Assembly (NCBI GenBank): GCA_019828565.1
Contig: JAHDYR010000005.1
Coordinates: forward strand, 310,001-374,000
Direction: 5' to 3'
Origin: Carpediemonas membranifera
Taxonomy: Eukaryota; Fornicata
DNA: 64,000 nt
Shown here: positions 1 through 9,986 of the stretch, piece by piece
Numbering within the stretch: position 1 is the first letter of the stretch
Layout: each line of letters opens with the position of its first letter
Translations under genes and position numbers: made by a program
Notes under the pieces: model-generated
Databases searched by the model: none
What the model was told of the DNA's origin: nothing
The model's input: the letters and a program-made list of their open reading frames with translations, nothing else

Positions 1-1693
1 TCGTCTCAGGTTGAGAGGTGTATCAGAAGCAGGGTTTCCTAGGACAAGCTCGCGGCCGAAGACAATCTCGTTCGGGGACACGCCAAGTGACGCGTGTCTC
101 GCGGAATTGAGTATTGCTTGCACGAAAGGGATGTGCTGGGACCAGCGATCAAGATGCTTGATCTCCAATCTCCTCGCCATCATATGAGCGTTGATCTCGC
201 GGTTAACTCTCTCCACAATACCATTGCTCTGGTGATGGTATGGTGCGGTGAAATGAAGATCGACGGCATGGCGGTCGCAAAGCCTGGCGAAGGTGTTGTT
301 CTTAAACTGAGACCCGCTGTCTGTGATAATCCTCCTTGGAACTCCGTGGCGCAGGAACCAATGATTAACCACGCACGAGGCTGCTTCCTCGGCTGTTGTC
401 GATCGGATAGGGGTCATCTCGACGTATCTGGAGAACAAGTCTACCATAACTAGGATGTGTTGGAACTCGCCGTCGATGGGGTAGGGTCCCATCGTATCAA
501 TGCAGAGTGTATCCATAGGGAATGGTGCCTGGAGGGTCAGGTCAAATGACGACATCGGTCTGGTCGGGACAGTCTTCTGGCAGACGGGGCAGTGTGATAT
601 GACATCTGCGACAGCTTGTCTCATGCTGGGCCAGGCGTGGCCATTGGCGCGCAGCTGCTGTACTGTTCTGTTCACAGAGAGATGTAGGCCGCCGAGTGTA
701 TGGTGCTCCTTGATAGAGGCTGCGTGTGGGTTCTCCTCGGAGTTGGTCAAGGCTGTGCACACTCGGGATAGTCCATCAGCGGCACCGTTTGCGATACCTG
801 GTACATGGATCACGTCATAGCTGAACTGTTCAAGGAGGAGGCTCCATCTTGCCACCTTGGCGTTAGCACTTTGGTGCATTCGAGTGAGATTGTGGTGGTC
901 AGTGGCAATTGTGAAGTGTGCCCAGCGGAGATAGCGTTCGGCTTTGGACAGGCAATAAACTACCGCATACATCTCTTTCTCGATCGTGGGCCAACGCTTT
1001 TGGGCGCCGGTGAGTGCTTTGGACAGGTACATCAGAGGTTTGTCGTCCTGAAGCAGGACTCCTCCCACACCGTAGTCGGACGCGTCAGTGATGAGTTTCA
1101 GCTTGGCTCTCGGGTTATAGTGTACAAGAGTCGGGGCAGACGTGAGGCGGGATATGATGGTATCAAAGGCTGACTGGGCCTCGTGCGTCCATGAGAACTG
1201 TTTGTGTTTTGTGATCTCGTATAGTGGAGCTGATATAGTGGCGAAGTCGCTTCCGAGGTAGTCATGGAAGAAGTTGACTAGGCCGAGAAAGGAGCGGACT
1301 CCGGATACTGTTGACGGGGGCTTCATCTTCGTGAGGGCATCGATCCGGGCTGGGTCTATCTGTTTCCCTTCTGGTGTGATGAGCCACCCTAGATACTCAA
1401 ACTTCCTGAGTCCAAATTGAGACTTGTCAAGATTGACGCGAAGATTCAGCTCGACAGCGTTGTAGGACCTCTTTGATGTTAGCGATGAGGTCATCCTCGC
1501 ACTCTGCGAAGATTACAACATCATCTTGGTAAACCAGGCACTTGGAGTAGAGGAGCGTGTCTAGGGCTGTCTCCATTGCGTATTGGAAGTGGCTGCCGGC
1601 CTGCTTTAGGCCGAATGGGAGCCGGGAGTAGCGAAATCTACCAAGGTGGGTGGTGAAAGTGGTGAAGTCGCGTGATGCTGGGTCAATAGTCAA
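1..1693 (-). pseudogene. Ty3/gypsy element E0, pol fragment (RT C-part, RNase H, integrase)
   Basis: The minus strand encodes the downstream part of a gypsy pol. Near 1693 it reads TIDPASRDFTTF followed by RLPFGLKQAGSHFQ (RT palm) and YQDDVVIF, the RT catalytic Y-x-D-D box, at about 1540-1510. The RNase H region follows (about 1200-850), and at about 500-60 lies an integrase core with HHQSNGIVERVNREI, the usual motif around the catalytic Glu. The frame is broken several times, so no long ORF survives. The RT N-terminal half and the protease are missing: at 1694-1695 the sequence switches to the end of another gypsy copy in the opposite orientation. The fragment runs off the left edge. Family assignment is firm; it is not expected to be functional. 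Confidence 0.8.
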
Positions 1694-1695
1694 AA

Positions 1696-1813
1696 GAGCA
1701 TGGGAGGGAAGTGTTGGTTCATCAATAGATTATTTAATAGTCTTGAGTCGTCCAGCTCGACACATGGGTGTCGAGCTCTATTCTTTGTAAAGCTTTGTTC
1801 TCACGAACCCACA
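1696..1813 (+). repeat. Polypurine tract plus 102-bp LTR of the E4 gypsy family, opposite orientation to E0
   Basis: Positions 1712-1813 are the reverse complement of the 102-bp LTRs of E4 (51510-51611 and 57541-57642), including the internal hairpin with arms CTCGACAC and GTGTCGAG. The 16 bases just before it (1696-1711) equal the E4 polypurine tract GGGAGGGAAG and its flank. So this is the 3' end of an E4-family copy lying on the plus strand. The flanks (GAAG left, CTTG right) do not form a target duplication, so it is not a clean solo LTR. It separates the E0 gag from the E0 pol fragment. Confidence 0.85.
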
Positions 1814-2638
1814 CTTGGGCTTCCGGCACTCGGGACTAAAATGGCCCTTGCCCCCGCAGTTGTAGCAGGTCGGCGTGGTGCTGGTGGGGCGAGCCCGATC
1901 GCGGGACCGCTTGTCCGGGCGATCTTGGCGGTGGCGGTCATACGGGCGGTCACGACGGTCACGACGGTCGTGCCGGTCACGGCTGTCCGCACGTTGGGGT
2001 TGGGCGCCTGGCACAGGAGCTGCCGGACGGCGCGGCTGGTCGAGACGGATGGCCTCAGCGAAGGGAGCGAGGTACTCCGCGGACTCGACTACTTCGCGCG
2101 CCGTCTTCATGGCATACTGCTGGGTCTCAGCAAGTGAGCGCCCCTCAGTCTGCTCCTTCAGTCTGAAGTAAAGGGACTGGCCCTTCACGGCGAACGCCCG
2201 CAAGTATGCTTCACGAATAGTGTCGTCCTCGACCAGGTCAAGGCACTCGAACAAGGTGTTGAACTGCGAGTTCAGTCTCGAAACCTCGAGTGGCGTGAAT
2301 GCCGCGATGCGGAGCCTGATGAGGTTCAGACATTGCTCCTTCCTGGTGGGACGCAAGGCAGCAGCAAGCCGCTGCATAATGGTCCTCTCTTTGACCTTGC
2401 GTGATGTTGTGGAAGGTTGGTCGTCCTGTTGATCACCCTGAGGAAGCTGGACATCCTCGAGGGCCTCTAAGCCTAACACCTGGCATACGTAGGACTGTAT
2501 CTCCGGACTGATGAGCTTCCGGAGCTTCGCCTTGCCACCTCTGGCCTTGAAGTCACGCAATAATGTACTAAACGTCACGAAAGCGCTGAAAGTAGCTTTC
2601 TTGAGTAGCGGTGCTTGGTTCTTCCCGTCTCTATCCAT
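1778..2638 (-). pseudogene. Ty3/gypsy E0 gag (capsid plus one zinc knuckle), 3' truncated
   Basis: The likely start is the ATG at 2638, only 17 bases inside the 5' LTR. The product has a helical capsid-like region similar in order and motifs to the E5 gag (LNLIRLRIAAFTPLEVSRLN here, LNLLRMKLSSFTPIEVSRLN in E5), then an Arg/Asp-rich linker, then one CCHC knuckle C-x2-C-x4-H-x4-C (CYNCGGKGHFSPEC). The genuine gag sequence stops at about 1814 and the ORF runs on into the LTR fragment, where it meets a stop. Protease is absent. Gag would package the element RNA; this copy is dead because protease and half of RT are lost. Confidence 0.8.
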
Positions 2639-2645
2639 CGGGAAA

Positions 2646-2655
2646 GTACTAGTAC
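2646..2655. promoter_or_regulatory. E0 primer-binding-site position: perfect palindrome GTACTAGTAC
   Basis: These ten bases directly abut the E0 5' LTR (2656-2740) and read identically on both strands. The same word sits at the same place in E5 (28428-28437); E1 and E4 have ATACTAGTAT and GTAACGTTAC there. A canonical site complementary to a tRNA 3' end (TGG...) is not seen. The gag ATG follows after a few bases. Confidence 0.6.
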
Positions 2656-2740
2656 TGTAGTCTTGGAAGAGATAGGGTTTACAAGTAAAAAGAAGTTTGG
2701 ACCCTCCTGGGGTTATTGGTCGATAGTAATATTGGCTACA
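2656..2740 (-). repeat. E0 5' LTR (85 bp, provisional right boundary)
   Basis: Begins TGTAG next to the palindrome and ends CTACA, so it has TG...CA ends with a 5-bp terminal inverted repeat. The right boundary was set by the last CA before the in-frame coding sequence of the LINE ORF1 fragment starts at 2741. No partner LTR is in the window to confirm it. Confidence 0.55.
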
Positions 2741-4364
2741 CAGGGAGCTTGAGTCGTTCAGGGACGCGGTCAGAGACGCGGAGCTGTCCAAGGACATCAT
2801 GAGGGGTGATGACTATGCGCCCAGGCAGGACACCTTCGACATCTTTGGGCACTATCCGTATGGCAGGGACGTCAGCGACGCAGAGGCAAACAGGATCCTC
2901 GTGGTACCAGACAACGAGCATCGGTACGGCATAGGCTTTGGCTTTGACGAGGTAGTGACAGGGATGAAGGGGGTGATGCTTGCCCCCCTAGCAATCATGG
3001 ACGAGGACAACACGCTCAACAGAAGCCCAGTATGGACCATCATGGAGGCAGCCACAGACAACCAGCTCCGCATGGTGCGAAACAAGATGGGCAGAGGAGT
3101 AGCCAGGGACGAAGACATCATCACCATGTCACAGTTCTATTCATGGTGGCTCTCCAAGGAAGCATCAGCACACCAGGGAGTATGGGGCTGTGAAGACCTC
3201 GCAGCCAGCCTCAGGAGTTATGAGAAGCACATCGTCAACCTCAGGGTGCCGAAGAACAGCGACAGGCTATTCATTGGCGCCACGTTCATCCCCAGAGACT
3301 GGGGCCTCATCAGGGTCCGTGAAGCAGGGAAAGTGCTGACGCGCATGCGAAAAGGGAAGGACAAAGACCTCAAGTCGGCTGCCGTCCCGGAGGAGCGCAA
3401 GGCCATAGTCGGCAGACTCCCGCCTAGGGACTACAGCCCGCTCATTCAGGGACTGTACGAGAAGCCATACAAAGTCAGATACGTGAACACAAGGCTTAAC
3501 GAGGCGGCAGCCATGATAGAGACCAGGATGAGGGGCAGACACATAGTGGCGCCCAGAGACAGGGACGACAGAGCTGATCGCCACCAGGATGACAGGGAGC
3601 AGGAACTACAGAGAAGCAGGGCTTTCGAGCGAGGGGATACTAGAGGCTACGACCGCCGGGACAACGATCATGACGACCGCCGGGGCGATAGGGACTACGA
3701 CCATCACGATGAAAGAACCGGCCGCTACCGGGACGACAGGGACCGGGAGACGGAGAAGGAGACCATCCTCGAGGACCCGAATAAGAGAAGGGACAGAAAC
3801 GTGGACGAGGACCACAGCGAGACGGAACTCCTCGACAGGGACGCATTTGGCAAGGACAGCTGGTCCACCACCGGGAGTGGCAGGGGTAGTAACAGGGACA
3901 GCACGACTTCCAAAGGCTTCAAGCGGAAGAACGGCGGCCGGAGCAACGAGAACGGCCTAGAAGACCCAGCAGATGGCAAGAGAAGCAGGGAAGATGAGGA
4001 CCAGGACCAGACGTCTGGAAGCAGACATGCGTCTGACTGGGAATCGGACAGACTCCGCCTTCAGAAGCAGTTAGCTGAGGCTCAGCAGACGATCTCCAAA
4101 CTCAAGACAGCCCAGATAGCCGCACAGAAGCAGGGACCGGCAACAAGCAGTGAGGCCTCGACAGTGGCCCCAGGGCCCGGAGGGGAGAAGACGATCACCA
4201 TGGTGCCGAAGCGGAAGAAGAAGGCCAAGGCCAAGAAGCAAAGGATGGCCACCCAACCCAACCCGATGATGGACGCCATGGCCCAGTTCATGAACATGAT
4301 GGCGAGCATGCAGAGCCAGATGGGCCAACAGGAACAGGGCACAGGCGACAGTGACAGTGACAGC
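2741..4364 (+). pseudogene. LINE1-family ORF1, C-terminal two thirds
   Basis: An open frame runs from the E0 LTR junction (the first internal Met is at 2799) through a conserved block that aligns with the LINE1 ORF1: NRILVVPDNEHRYGIGFGF here versus NKILVVPDRYSRFGMGFGF, and later FIPRDWGLIRVREAGKVL versus FIPRDWGVVRVREAATTL. After about residue 230 comes a long Arg/Asp-rich low-complexity stretch, then a coiled-coil-like segment (LQKQLAEAQQTISKLKTAQ), a basic KRKKKAKAKK patch and a Met-rich tail. The DnaQ/Maelstrom-like N-terminal region of this family is missing. The copy is cut by E0 on the left and by the E2 LTR at 4365. Function inferred: RNA-binding/RNP protein of a LINE. Confidence 0.7.
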
Positions 4365-4486
4365 TGTGGTTCAATGGGCGTTGAACTTTTACTGAGGAGA
4401 AGACTCGACACAAGGGTGTCAAGGAGAAACTCATTGACTATTAAATATAACGTAAATCTGTGTAACTTTGGGTAGGACCCACAACA
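4365..4486 (-). repeat. E2 3' LTR (122 bp)
   Basis: Starts TGTGG and ends CAACA. It is a diverged relative of the E1 LTR along its whole length, sharing the hairpin (4404-4423), the block AGGAGAAAC and the closing AATCTGTGTAA. It is followed by the same CTGCCCCTCC (polypurine tract on the minus strand) as E1. It is the 3' LTR of E2, whose 5' LTR is lost. Confidence 0.8.
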
Positions 4487-5102
4487 CTGCCCCTCCATGC
4501 CTGGTATAGGCATGACAGAGAGACTTGACGTCAGCATTTCACCAAAGGCCTGGACGGTGCCACCCGACCGCCAACGGTGACTCATAGGGCTGGAAACCCC
4601 ATGGCCTGAGTGCTTTCGCATCAAGCTAAACGAAATCAAAATGATGGTATCATGATCTAACTGCGGTACCGCTAGGTGAGCTCTGTTTCAAAAATGGTGA
4701 AATGTGACGGAGAGGCTTACCACTGCCCCTCCACGGCCTTCCTAGGCCGTCTTCACAAACCTTATACGTGTTATATGCCTTGCCATGTAATTCGAAGGCC
4801 AAGAACGATTGCTCTAGCAAACACTGCCAATGCTGAGCCCTTATCGCTCATAATCACACAGACGCCGAAAAACGTACTTAGAAGCTCCAATTCGGCTCCG
4901 TTGAGGAGTTCAGAGGCTTCTAATTTTCTGCGTCCAACTGTACTTGAATAACAACATCAAACTGACCGGAAGGAGCACTAGGAAGCTCCTAATGCCTTAT
5001 TACCGACAATAAATGCATGCTTGAAGACCAAGAAGACCTTGTTAGTTGTTCCTTCGACCGTTTCCGAGAAAAGTGCAGGATATGTCGCCGTCAACTCATT
5101 TG
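4487..5102 (-). other. E2 3' non-coding region with two polypurine-tract/hairpin modules
   Basis: The complement of CTGCCCCTCC forms a polypurine tract at 4487-4496, directly followed by a hairpin at 4496-4514 (CATGCC...GGCATG). A second copy of CTGCCCCTCC lies at 4723-4732, again followed by a hairpin (4733-4750, ACGGCC...GGCCGT). A palindrome GCGGTACCGC at 4663-4672 precedes the second module. E1 has the same arrangement at nearly the same spacing. The tract next to the LTR would prime plus-strand DNA synthesis. I see no other gene before 5103. Confidence 0.6.
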
Positions 5103-5401
5103 ATGTCGGACAACACAGCCGTAGAGGCCGTTCTGAAGGAAATTCGTGCCAAAATCACCGAACTTGGTGATGACGATCTGGCTAGGCCACTTATTGTTGC
5201 CCATACGTCCGTTTGTCGTTCCCTTCACGCTCAGAAGTATCGTGGACGCAAGCGCATGGTCACCGACAATCTGTAAGTATTTGTAAGAACAAACATCAAC
5301 CGTGAGGTTATATAGCCACCGCGTGCAAGCTTCAGAACGCATCACTCGCACCCTGAAGATGACGACTCTGATGCCCCACGACATCAAGGCCGAGGTTACC
5401 C
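5103..5401 (+). pseudogene. E2 convergent accessory gene, 5' part (exon 1, 43-nt intron, start of exon 2)
   Basis: Exon 1 starts at the ATG at 5103 (MSDNTAVEAVLKE; an upstream in-frame ATG is at 5082) and ends at 5272. A GTAAGTAT donor opens a probable 43-nt intron (5273-5315) ending in TATAG. Exon 2 then reads HRVQASERITRTLKMTTLM and is cut at 5401 by insertion of E1, whose target duplication is ACCC (5398-5401). Removing E1 and one ACCC restores the frame into 11446-11558, giving about 122 residues, which supports both the intron and the insertion point. The product is not recognised. It lies on the strand opposite to E2 pol, in the slot where E1, E3 and E4 carry their accessory genes, but it is shorter and I see no clear sequence similarity to them. 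Confidence 0.55.
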
Positions 5402-5526
5402 TGTGGTTCGTTTGACGAACTATGTTTACAAGAGGAGAAGACTCGACACAATGGTGTCGAGGAGAAACTCCTTGACTAACTAATATCATATATAAATCTG
5501 TGTAATCTTGGGTGAGACCCATGACA
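5402..5526 (-). repeat. E1 3' LTR (125 bp)
   Basis: Same sequence and length as 11317-11441. It contains a hairpin at 5442-5461 with arms CTCGACAC and GTGTCGAG. On the element's coding strand a TATA-like stretch (TTTATATATGATA) lies upstream of that hairpin, so the hairpin would sit near the 5' end of the transcript. Confidence 0.92.
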
Positions 5527-6089
5527 CTGCCCCTCCATGCCTCAATGAGGCATGACCCCAGACAGCGTGAGCTTTGACGGCTGGCTACTGCCAGTGGGGG
5601 TGAATGTTGGCTCTTGGGGGCCGGTCCTGGTGGGTGCCAACCACCGATCGAGCCCCTTTTTTGCGACCTTGGCGGGGACACAACAAGAAGCACAACGACG
5701 TGCAAAATAGCACAGCTTACAATCGCGCGGTACCGCTGGGTTAGAAGGATCCTACCATAGGGGTTCTGCCCCTCCTCGGCTTTTCCTCGCCGAAAATCGA
5801 AATGTGACGTACCTTAAAATGCTTGGGTGCAGGTTATGGCCATCCAAGCACAACGATGGTGAAACACCGCCCCTTTCCAACTGTTTGCGCCATTAATCAG
5901 GTTGGTGCTGAAAATGGCATTTTCAGGCCTCAACGAGGCCTCTACGGCGAGATACGAGCCTTTTTCTTTGCAGCGTGAATTCACACCACGACTACGCTCA
6001 GATAGAGCTACTAAACGACTAAACAACATCAAGACAACAATAAAGAGATCATAACTCCATGTTTGAGCGGCTTTCCATTCGGGATTGGG
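5527..6089 (-). other. E1 3' non-coding region with two polypurine-tract/hairpin modules
   Basis: CTGCCCCTCC (polypurine on the minus strand) at 5527-5536 abuts the LTR and runs into a hairpin at 5536-5554 (CATGCCTCA...TGAGGCATG). A second CTGCCCCTCC at 5766-5775 is followed by a hairpin at 5777-5792 (CGGC...CGCCG). A GCGGTACCGC palindrome is at 5727-5736. A weaker third pyrimidine run (CCGCCCCTTTCC) is near 5867. No gene is seen before 6090. The region is also the upstream region of the accessory gene on the plus strand. Confidence 0.6.
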
Positions 6090-7212
6090 ATGTTTCATTT
6101 TGCACCAATCTTGGTGCAAATGGTGACGGAACATTTGGGGGAATTGGCGCGGTTGCTGCAGCTAGTAGCTTCTGAGGAATCTGATGATCCTCGAATGCGT
6201 TCTCTGCAGCGCCGTTGTGCAACATTGGGCTCCGACATCCAAAATCTGCGATCGTCACGCGTAGCGCCGGGCAACAGGAGGCGCAAGAGGCTTGTGCGCC
6301 GTCCCGTGTGTCACTCAGAGCCCGCTTCGTCGGTAGACGAGAGCTCGAACGATGACAGCGAAGAAGACGAATCGCCGACTTCTTCGGACGATGCCCCGGG
6401 GAATGACAGCTCCCCAACGCTGCCAGACGGCCAGCCCGAAGCCAACCAGCCTGCTGACGTGACTACTACGGTTCGCCAGCTCTCCCACGCCTCAGGAACG
6501 GACGTTTCGGACTTGAACCGGCTGGTCCATCGGCTGTTGGGCGAGCACGCCCATTCGATTGCTCTAACACTCACCCCGCTTATGAATTCTCTCCGTGAAC
6601 AGCGGTTCGAGCGTGAGTTCTCCCTCGAAGACGTCGAACGCCAACTTAAGGGTGTTTCTTGTGCGCGTCGCGTGTTGCTCGATCTTCAGGCCTTCATGAA
6701 ACTTGCCCAGGCACTACCTGAACTGGACCTGCATCGCGCCGCCACTTGGCACCATGAGATGGACGCTATCCGACGCAAGCTCCCTGGTAGGGGTGACAAG
6801 TCCCTCTGCCACCTCCTGGCCTTAGCCGTCTTCCCGGGAGTCTATGGTTTTGCTTCAAGAGGCTTGCTACCGGTCCTCTGATATACCGGAGATGGAGAAG
6901 CGATTCCGCTTGGTCATGCGGGTATTCAAAGCCCATCCACAGTGGGTACCGGTACTCATGACTACGGGCGACGGAGGGCTCCAGTTCACTGATGAGCTCC
7001 GTACTTATCGACTGGAACGAGTTGTTGGCAGTCGCAATGGCCCGGGTGGTCGACTCCTCACGTTGAAATGGGAAGACTACAGGTTTGTGACACGGTCGTA
7101 CCCGACGCCGGAGTTGCTAGAATTGCCTGAAGTGGTAGCGCACCTTGCTCGTCACGGGGTTGAACCGCGCAGTACTGGACCTGCCTTCGCTGGTCGGGGC
7201 CGCCGACTCTAA
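6090..7212 (+). CDS. E1 convergent accessory gene, unknown function (one frame break)
   Basis: The first ATG of the frame is at 6090. The frame stays open to about 6880, and the neighbouring frame continues from about 6844 to a stop at 7212, so either one base is missing/extra near 6850 or a short intron was not recognised. Together they give roughly 370 residues, close to the 373 of the E4 accessory protein. Order of features: an N-terminal helical segment (EHLGELARLLQLVA), a basic patch (NRRRKRLVRRP), a very acidic Ser/Asp/Glu stretch (DESSNDDSEEDE), then a helical C-terminal half without a recognisable motif. The E4 protein also has an acidic Ser/Asp stretch at a similar place. It ends 44 bases before the end of pol on the other strand, with AATAAA near 7226 as a possible poly(A) signal. 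A role in targeting, silencing evasion or RNP assembly is possible, but none is shown. Confidence 0.6.
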
Positions 7213-7255
7213 CAACTAATCAACAATAAATCAGGCGAGATGAGAATAGGAGGGT

Positions 7256-9986
7256 TTACAACCCTTCCGACTTGGCCTGAGCAGACGACAAGAAGTCATC
7301 CAGAGCAGCAGCGTCTCTAAGGGAGCGGTATGGCTCCCAGGTAGCCTCGGAGTCTTCAAATCCTTGCCAATGGACAAGGTACTCTCTCTTTGAGACCGAG
7401 CCCGTGCCACGCGACTTGGATATCCGGTCGATATACCACTCCTCCACGCCGGCGGCCGCCACCTGCTTGATCTGTTCCTCTGATAGGGTGCCGGGGACGA
7501 ACTTTCTGACGCGAGACGCATCGACCCGGATGGGTTCCGCTCCGGGCTGACCTAAGTCTTTCACCATGTAGGCTACTACAACACCGCTCTGCTTGACAGA
7601 CGACACTCGTCGCATAGGCCCTCTCCAGCCCGGGGAAAGCTTGTTTGGAGGGCGCGAGGGATATTTCACGAGCACAAACCGTGACAAGATCTCCGTGCGG
7701 GTGGTGGAGGCCTTCGCCAACGCGTCTTCGCGCATGGCCAGGACACGTGCCTTGGCCAATTGTGTAGCGGCTTCGGCAGCGAGGAGATGCGACGTACGAG
7801 CTGCTGCCGTGCTGTTCTCGGTAACGTATAACTTCTCCGGCACCGCCATGTTGCTCCCGAACAGTATCTCGGCGGGGGAAAGGCGTGTTGGTTGTCTTGG
7901 CATGGAATTGACAATAAACTGCGCAACCGGTAAATGCTGACGCCAATTGCCGTTTCTGAGCTCAAACTTCCTTGCCTTGAGCACTCTCTCGACCATCTGG
8001 TTAGCTCTCTCAACCATTCCGTTGGACTGAGGGTGATGCGCGGTGGTAACGTGTGTCTCGAACCCCATGTCCTGTGCCAGCTTCTTCATGAGAGCGTTAT
8101 TGAACTCGGGACCTCCGTCAGACTGCAGCACTCGTGGGCAACCGTAACGCAGCACCCATGTGTTGACGAAGGCATCCACGGCATCGCGTGCGGTGGTAGA
8201 CTTGACGGGGGCTAGCTCCGTCCACCTGGAACACATGTCTATCATGACTTGGACGTATTTGTAGCCGTCACGCTCCGGGAGCGGACCTAGAGTATCGATT
8301 GCCACCCGCTGGAACGGTGCATCCACAGCCGTGTGTAGACCGTCTGTTTTTTTCAACAGGCGGTCTCTCCAAGACCTGGCAGACAGGGCACTTGGCGACG
8401 TAGTCGTAAACGTCACGGCGAGTAACTGAAACACCGGCTTCCCGCAAACGTTCCATGGTTAACCGTCCGGAGAGGTGGGCGTTACCGAACAGGTGGGCTT
8501 TGCTGATCTCATCAACTGACGCTAGCGAGAATACGCGCGACAGACCGTCGGCTCCCCCGTTGTCTAAACCGGCCACGTGCTTCAATTCGAAATCTAGGTC
8601 TGCAATAGAATCGGCCCATCTACGCACCTTAGCGTTACTCGACCTATACATGTACAAGAGGTTGCGATGGTCGGTCAGGAGCTCGAATCTCTCCCAGGAC
8701 AAGAACTTCCTCCACTTCTGAAGGGCTGACACAATCGCAAAGGCTTCCTTCTCGCCGACACTCCATCTGGATTGGACGTCTGTGAAGGCTTTGGACATAT
8801 AACACACGGGGCGACCCTCCTGCAGGAGGACAGCCCCGTACCCCACGTCGGATGCGTCAGTCATCACGACATGAGGTTTGGTCGCGTCGAACATCGCCAA
8901 AGAATCTGCCGAGCACAAGGCTTCTTTGATATCCGCTAGGGCAGCCTCTAGCTCTTTCTCTGGCACGGCCGTACGGTTAGTCGTTGCAGACACGAGTGGT
9001 TTGGCGCGGGTCGCGTAGTTCGGTACGAAGTCGCGGAAGTAGTTAAAGAATCCGACTAGACCTTGCATCCCCTTGACTGTAGGCGACAGCTTCATGTCTT
9101 GGATATCGTTGACTCTCTCTGGTGAGATCCTGACTGACCCCTCGGAGATGATCCAGCCGAGGAACTCCACCTCGGCCCGACCGAACTGACACTTGTCCCT
9201 TCCGAGCTGGAGCTTGTACTCACGGGCGCGCTGGAGGACCTTCCTCAGGTTCTCGATGTATTCCTCTGGCGTGGCACCCATGACGATCACGTCGTCGATG
9301 TAAATGATGCAGGCGGTCCCAAGTAGCCCTCTGAACGCGTTTTCCATCGCTCTCTGAAAGAAAGCACCGGCATTGCGAAGCCCAAAGGGCATCCGTGTAT
9401 ATTGGAACTGGCCGAAGGTAGTCCTGAACGCGGTATACTTCCGGCAACGCTCAGTAAGGGCGATCTGGTGGTAGCCGGCAGACAGATCGAGCGTTGCGAA
9501 CACTCGCTTACCCGAAAGTTGTGTGATAACTTCGTCAATTCGAGGGATGGGGTAATCAAATGGCTCTGTCATGGTGTTGACTTCACGAAAGTCGACGACA
9601 AAGCGAGTCTTGCCACCCTTCTTGGGTACGATGATAGTTGGGCTGGAATAGGCCGATTGACACGCCTGTATATACCTCTTGGCCAGAAGGGTATCGATGT
9701 GTTCCTTGACAACCGGGACCTTTGGGGGCGGAACATAGTAGGGACGTACGTGGACGACTCGATCGCCCTTGAGGCATAGGTCGTAGGGCTCGAGCTTGCT
9801 CGGTTCAGTACGGTCACGGAAGAGGTCTTCGTACTCCTTGAGCAGCTTGATCTGCTGGCTCGCGATACCATCGGGGAGGGTAAGAGCCTTAGCTTCAAAC
9901 TTGCTCGGGACGGGAGGATCGTCAGTTGCTTCGCTCTCCGAGTTGCTAGGCTGGGCCATTGAGGGCAGCAGTCCGATCTCTACCAT
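7256..9986 (-). CDS. pol: E1 pol: RT, RNase H, integrase, chromodomain (one frame break)
   Basis: The segment 9986-8268 encodes the RT: DLCLKGDRVVHVRPYY linker, RFVVDFREVN, ATLDLSAGYHQI, MPFGLRNAGAFFQRAMENA and the catalytic IIYIDDVIV, followed by RNase H with MTDASDVGYGAVL and LTDHRNLLYM. The integrase starts with the zinc-binding region (CPVCQVLERPP) and the frame shifts at a run of seven A's (minus strand, about 8346-8352); it continues in 8434-7256 with MIDMCSRWTELAPV, LQSDGGPEFNN and HPQSNGMVERANQM. The C-terminus is a chromodomain (YLVHWQGFEDSEATWEP), which places the element among chromoviruses; such domains usually steer integration to particular chromatin. One extra A explains the break. 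Pol starts in a different frame from gag, about +1 at 10020. Confidence 0.88.

Noticed and set aside
1712-1813. Clean solo LTR
   Set aside because: It still has the internal polypurine tract attached and lacks a target duplication.
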